Positions 22,510 through 23,658 of a stretch of 23,658 nt of DNA are shown here, piece by piece. Origin of the DNA: Lachnospiraceae bacterium (GTDB taxonomy: Bacteria > Bacillota > Clostridia > Lachnospirales > Lachnospiraceae); the NCBI GenBank assembly GCA_009774145.1, contig VSND01000066.1, positions 1 through 23,658 on the forward strand. The letters run 5' to 3'. The position numbers and the translations under genes were made by a program. The first letter of the stretch is position 1, and every line of letters begins with the position of its first letter. The notes under the pieces were generated by a model. The model was not told where the DNA came from, searched no databases, and saw only the letters and a list, made by a program, of their open reading frames with translations.

Positions 22510-23658
22510 TTATTCCATCGCCCGCATTTGTTCAATCAGAGATTGTTTTTTCTGTCTGCGGACTGTCCATACAGACAAAATCAGCTCCATTCCGAACAAT
22601 ACCAGAATGAACAGACCCATTTCCAAAACCGGGAATTTGTAAGGCACTACTTTTCCGGCAAAAGCTCCTACACTAAATTTGCTGCAAGCAAAGATGGAAG
22701 CCGGAAGCCCAACGATCAGCGTCGCCAATGTTGCAAAGAATGCATAGCACAGCCCCTCGCAGATATTCATTTTACATAGCTGCTTTTGGGTCAGTCCGAT
22801 GGAACGCAAAACACTGTTTTCCTGTTTTCTGGACATTTGATTAGAGAGGGTCGTGTTAATTAGGTTGATAACGCCAAAGAGGAATACCAGCCATGAAAGT
22901 ACCTCCATACTGCCAAATACAAAAGAATTTATATTTTTTTCATACTCAATTACAGTGTTAATATCATCTAATGCAATATCCGTATGAGCGGATATAATAT
23001 TTTTTAATTCATCCCTCACATGATCCGCTTTTTGGGGATCACTTACAATGCTCCATGAATAATCGAAAGAGGTGATTTCCGGGTGCAGTTCATGGAACAA
23101 TGCTTCCGGTGCAAATTCCAATACACCGTCAAAGTGATGTGTTCCATGTCCATTATCCAGATTATTGTTAAACACCCCGGATATAGTAACCAGAATGGTT
23201 GATTTCCCGGAGATAAGTTCAGCTGTTTCTCCGACACCTATATGTTCACGGTTACTTGTTGCCGAATCAATTAGGATGCTGTGTGTATCCGTCGGCATAG
23301 TGCCCTCTATCAATGAAGCTTCAACCTTAGAATAATTTTGATCAGTCAGTATATCACACATACCACCATATTCAATTCCGTTGACGTTATAATTTATATG
23401 AAGGCTTTGCCTTTTTGCAATCACATCGGTTACACCGTCAATAGACAAAATTTCCTGTTTGAGTTCCTCATTCAGTGGATTTCCTGCTGCCATGACTTCT
23501 TGTTCTGACAACTTTGAATCCAGATAAACCTTATAGTCACCATCCGGGAACTCTTGTCTTGCAAGCGCCTCTGGGGAGCGCAGCAAAACAATGGAGGATA
23601 CCACAAGCAGGATAATTCCACCCAAACTCAATGAGGCTACAATAGCAACGGTCTTTTT
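22510..23658 (-). CDS. FtsX-like ABC transporter permease, C-terminal part (runs off the window)
   Basis: The visible 382 residues continue in frame to the right edge, so the true start lies outside; the internal TTG at 23631 is not a start. A membrane helix (LSLGGIILLVVSSIVLL) is followed by a large extracytoplasmic domain. The terminal FtsX/MacB core has three helices, with the marks FGSMEVLSWLVFLFGVINLI and MSRKQENSVLRSIGLTQKQL. Such permeases pair with a cytoplasmic ATPase and take part in peptide export, antimicrobial-peptide resistance or lipoprotein release. The DNA is more AT-rich and uses different codons than neighbouring genes, suggesting horizontal acquisition. The partner ATPase should lie beyond the edge. 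Confidence 0.85.
   Translation of the reverse strand, partial: KKTVAIVASLSLGGIILLVVSSIVLLRSPEALARQEFPDGDYKVYLDSKLSEQEVMAAGNPLNEELKQEILSIDGVTDVIAKRQSLHINYNVNGIEYGGMCDILTDQNYSKVEASLIEGTMPTDTHSILIDSATSNREHIGVGETAELISGKSTILVTISGVFNNNLDNGHGTHHFDGVLEFAPEALFHELHPEITSFDYSWSIVSDPQKADHVRDELKNIISAHTDIALDDINTVIEYEKNINSFVFGSMEVLSWLVFLFGVINLINTTLSNQMSRKQENSVLRSIGLTQKQLCKMNICEGLCYAFFATLATLIVGLPASIFACSKFSVGAFAGKVVPYKFPVLEMGLFILVLFGMELILSVWTVRRQKKQSLIEQMRAME

Noticed and set aside
1..23658. CRISPR arrays, tRNA or rRNA genes, transposases
   Set aside because: No regularly spaced repeats, cloverleaf candidates, rRNA segments or transposase motifs were seen.

Overview
The window looks like chromosomal DNA of a Lachnospiraceae-type gut Firmicute (class Clostridia). 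The basis is inference from content: moderate GC, AGGAGG-type ribosome binding sites, sigma-A promoters with 17-bp spacers, a DUF6472 small protein, a serC-serA-DUF1015 operon, a rubrerythrin, and a large soluble multi-PAS hybrid kinase. No rRNA, tRNA, CRISPR array or insertion sequence was recognised.

Layout. Positions 1-414 hold a repeat copy, structured non-coding DNA, a strong promoter and a folded leader. They precede the serine operon serC-serA-DUF1015 (415-3899, +). A convergent intergenic region with two hairpins separates this from a minus-strand group of an aldose-1-epimerase-like protein (6656-5853), a membrane-anchored zinc-ribbon/TPR protein and an overlapping M50-like intramembrane metalloprotease (5729-4129). 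A 175-bp imperfect palindrome lies at 6807-6981. A promoter whose transcript should begin with a hairpin follows and leads into a DUF6472 gene and a UDG-superfamily deoxyinosine glycosylase (7149-7981). Next come a decayed glycosyltransferase remnant, a YbaK-type deacylase, and an FMN alpha-hydroxyacid oxidase-like gene paired with rubrerythrin. That pair is preceded by a perfect 8-1-8 palindrome over the promoter, which suggests PerR/Fur-type control. A bidirectional terminator separates it from a 1056-aa hybrid histidine kinase on the minus strand.

The most unusual part is 14255-20029 (+): a GrpE-like protein, a shortened DnaK-like Hsp70, and a J-domain/TPR/SEC-C protein whose HPD motif is replaced by Ser-Pro-Glu. 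A nucleotidyltransferase-type RNA ligase and an HD-phosphoesterase/polynucleotide-kinase fusion follow with short gaps on the same strand. A clear promoter at 14185-14213 precedes the run and no terminator was seen inside it. The five genes could therefore be one transcription unit that combines a dedicated chaperone machine with RNA end-healing and sealing. I propose this as a candidate uncharacterised stress-response or defence system; the link is inferred from gene order only.

The right end carries an AraC/GyrI-type regulator and a MATE efflux pump, probably a functional pair. Beyond a weak terminator lies an FtsX-like ABC permease of visibly different base composition. It runs off the window edge and is followed by a 7-codon stub ORF, which suggests the end of an acquired segment.

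A 75-bp structured repeat occurs at 1-75 and, inverted, at 13996-14070. Its four differences include one compensatory base-pair change.
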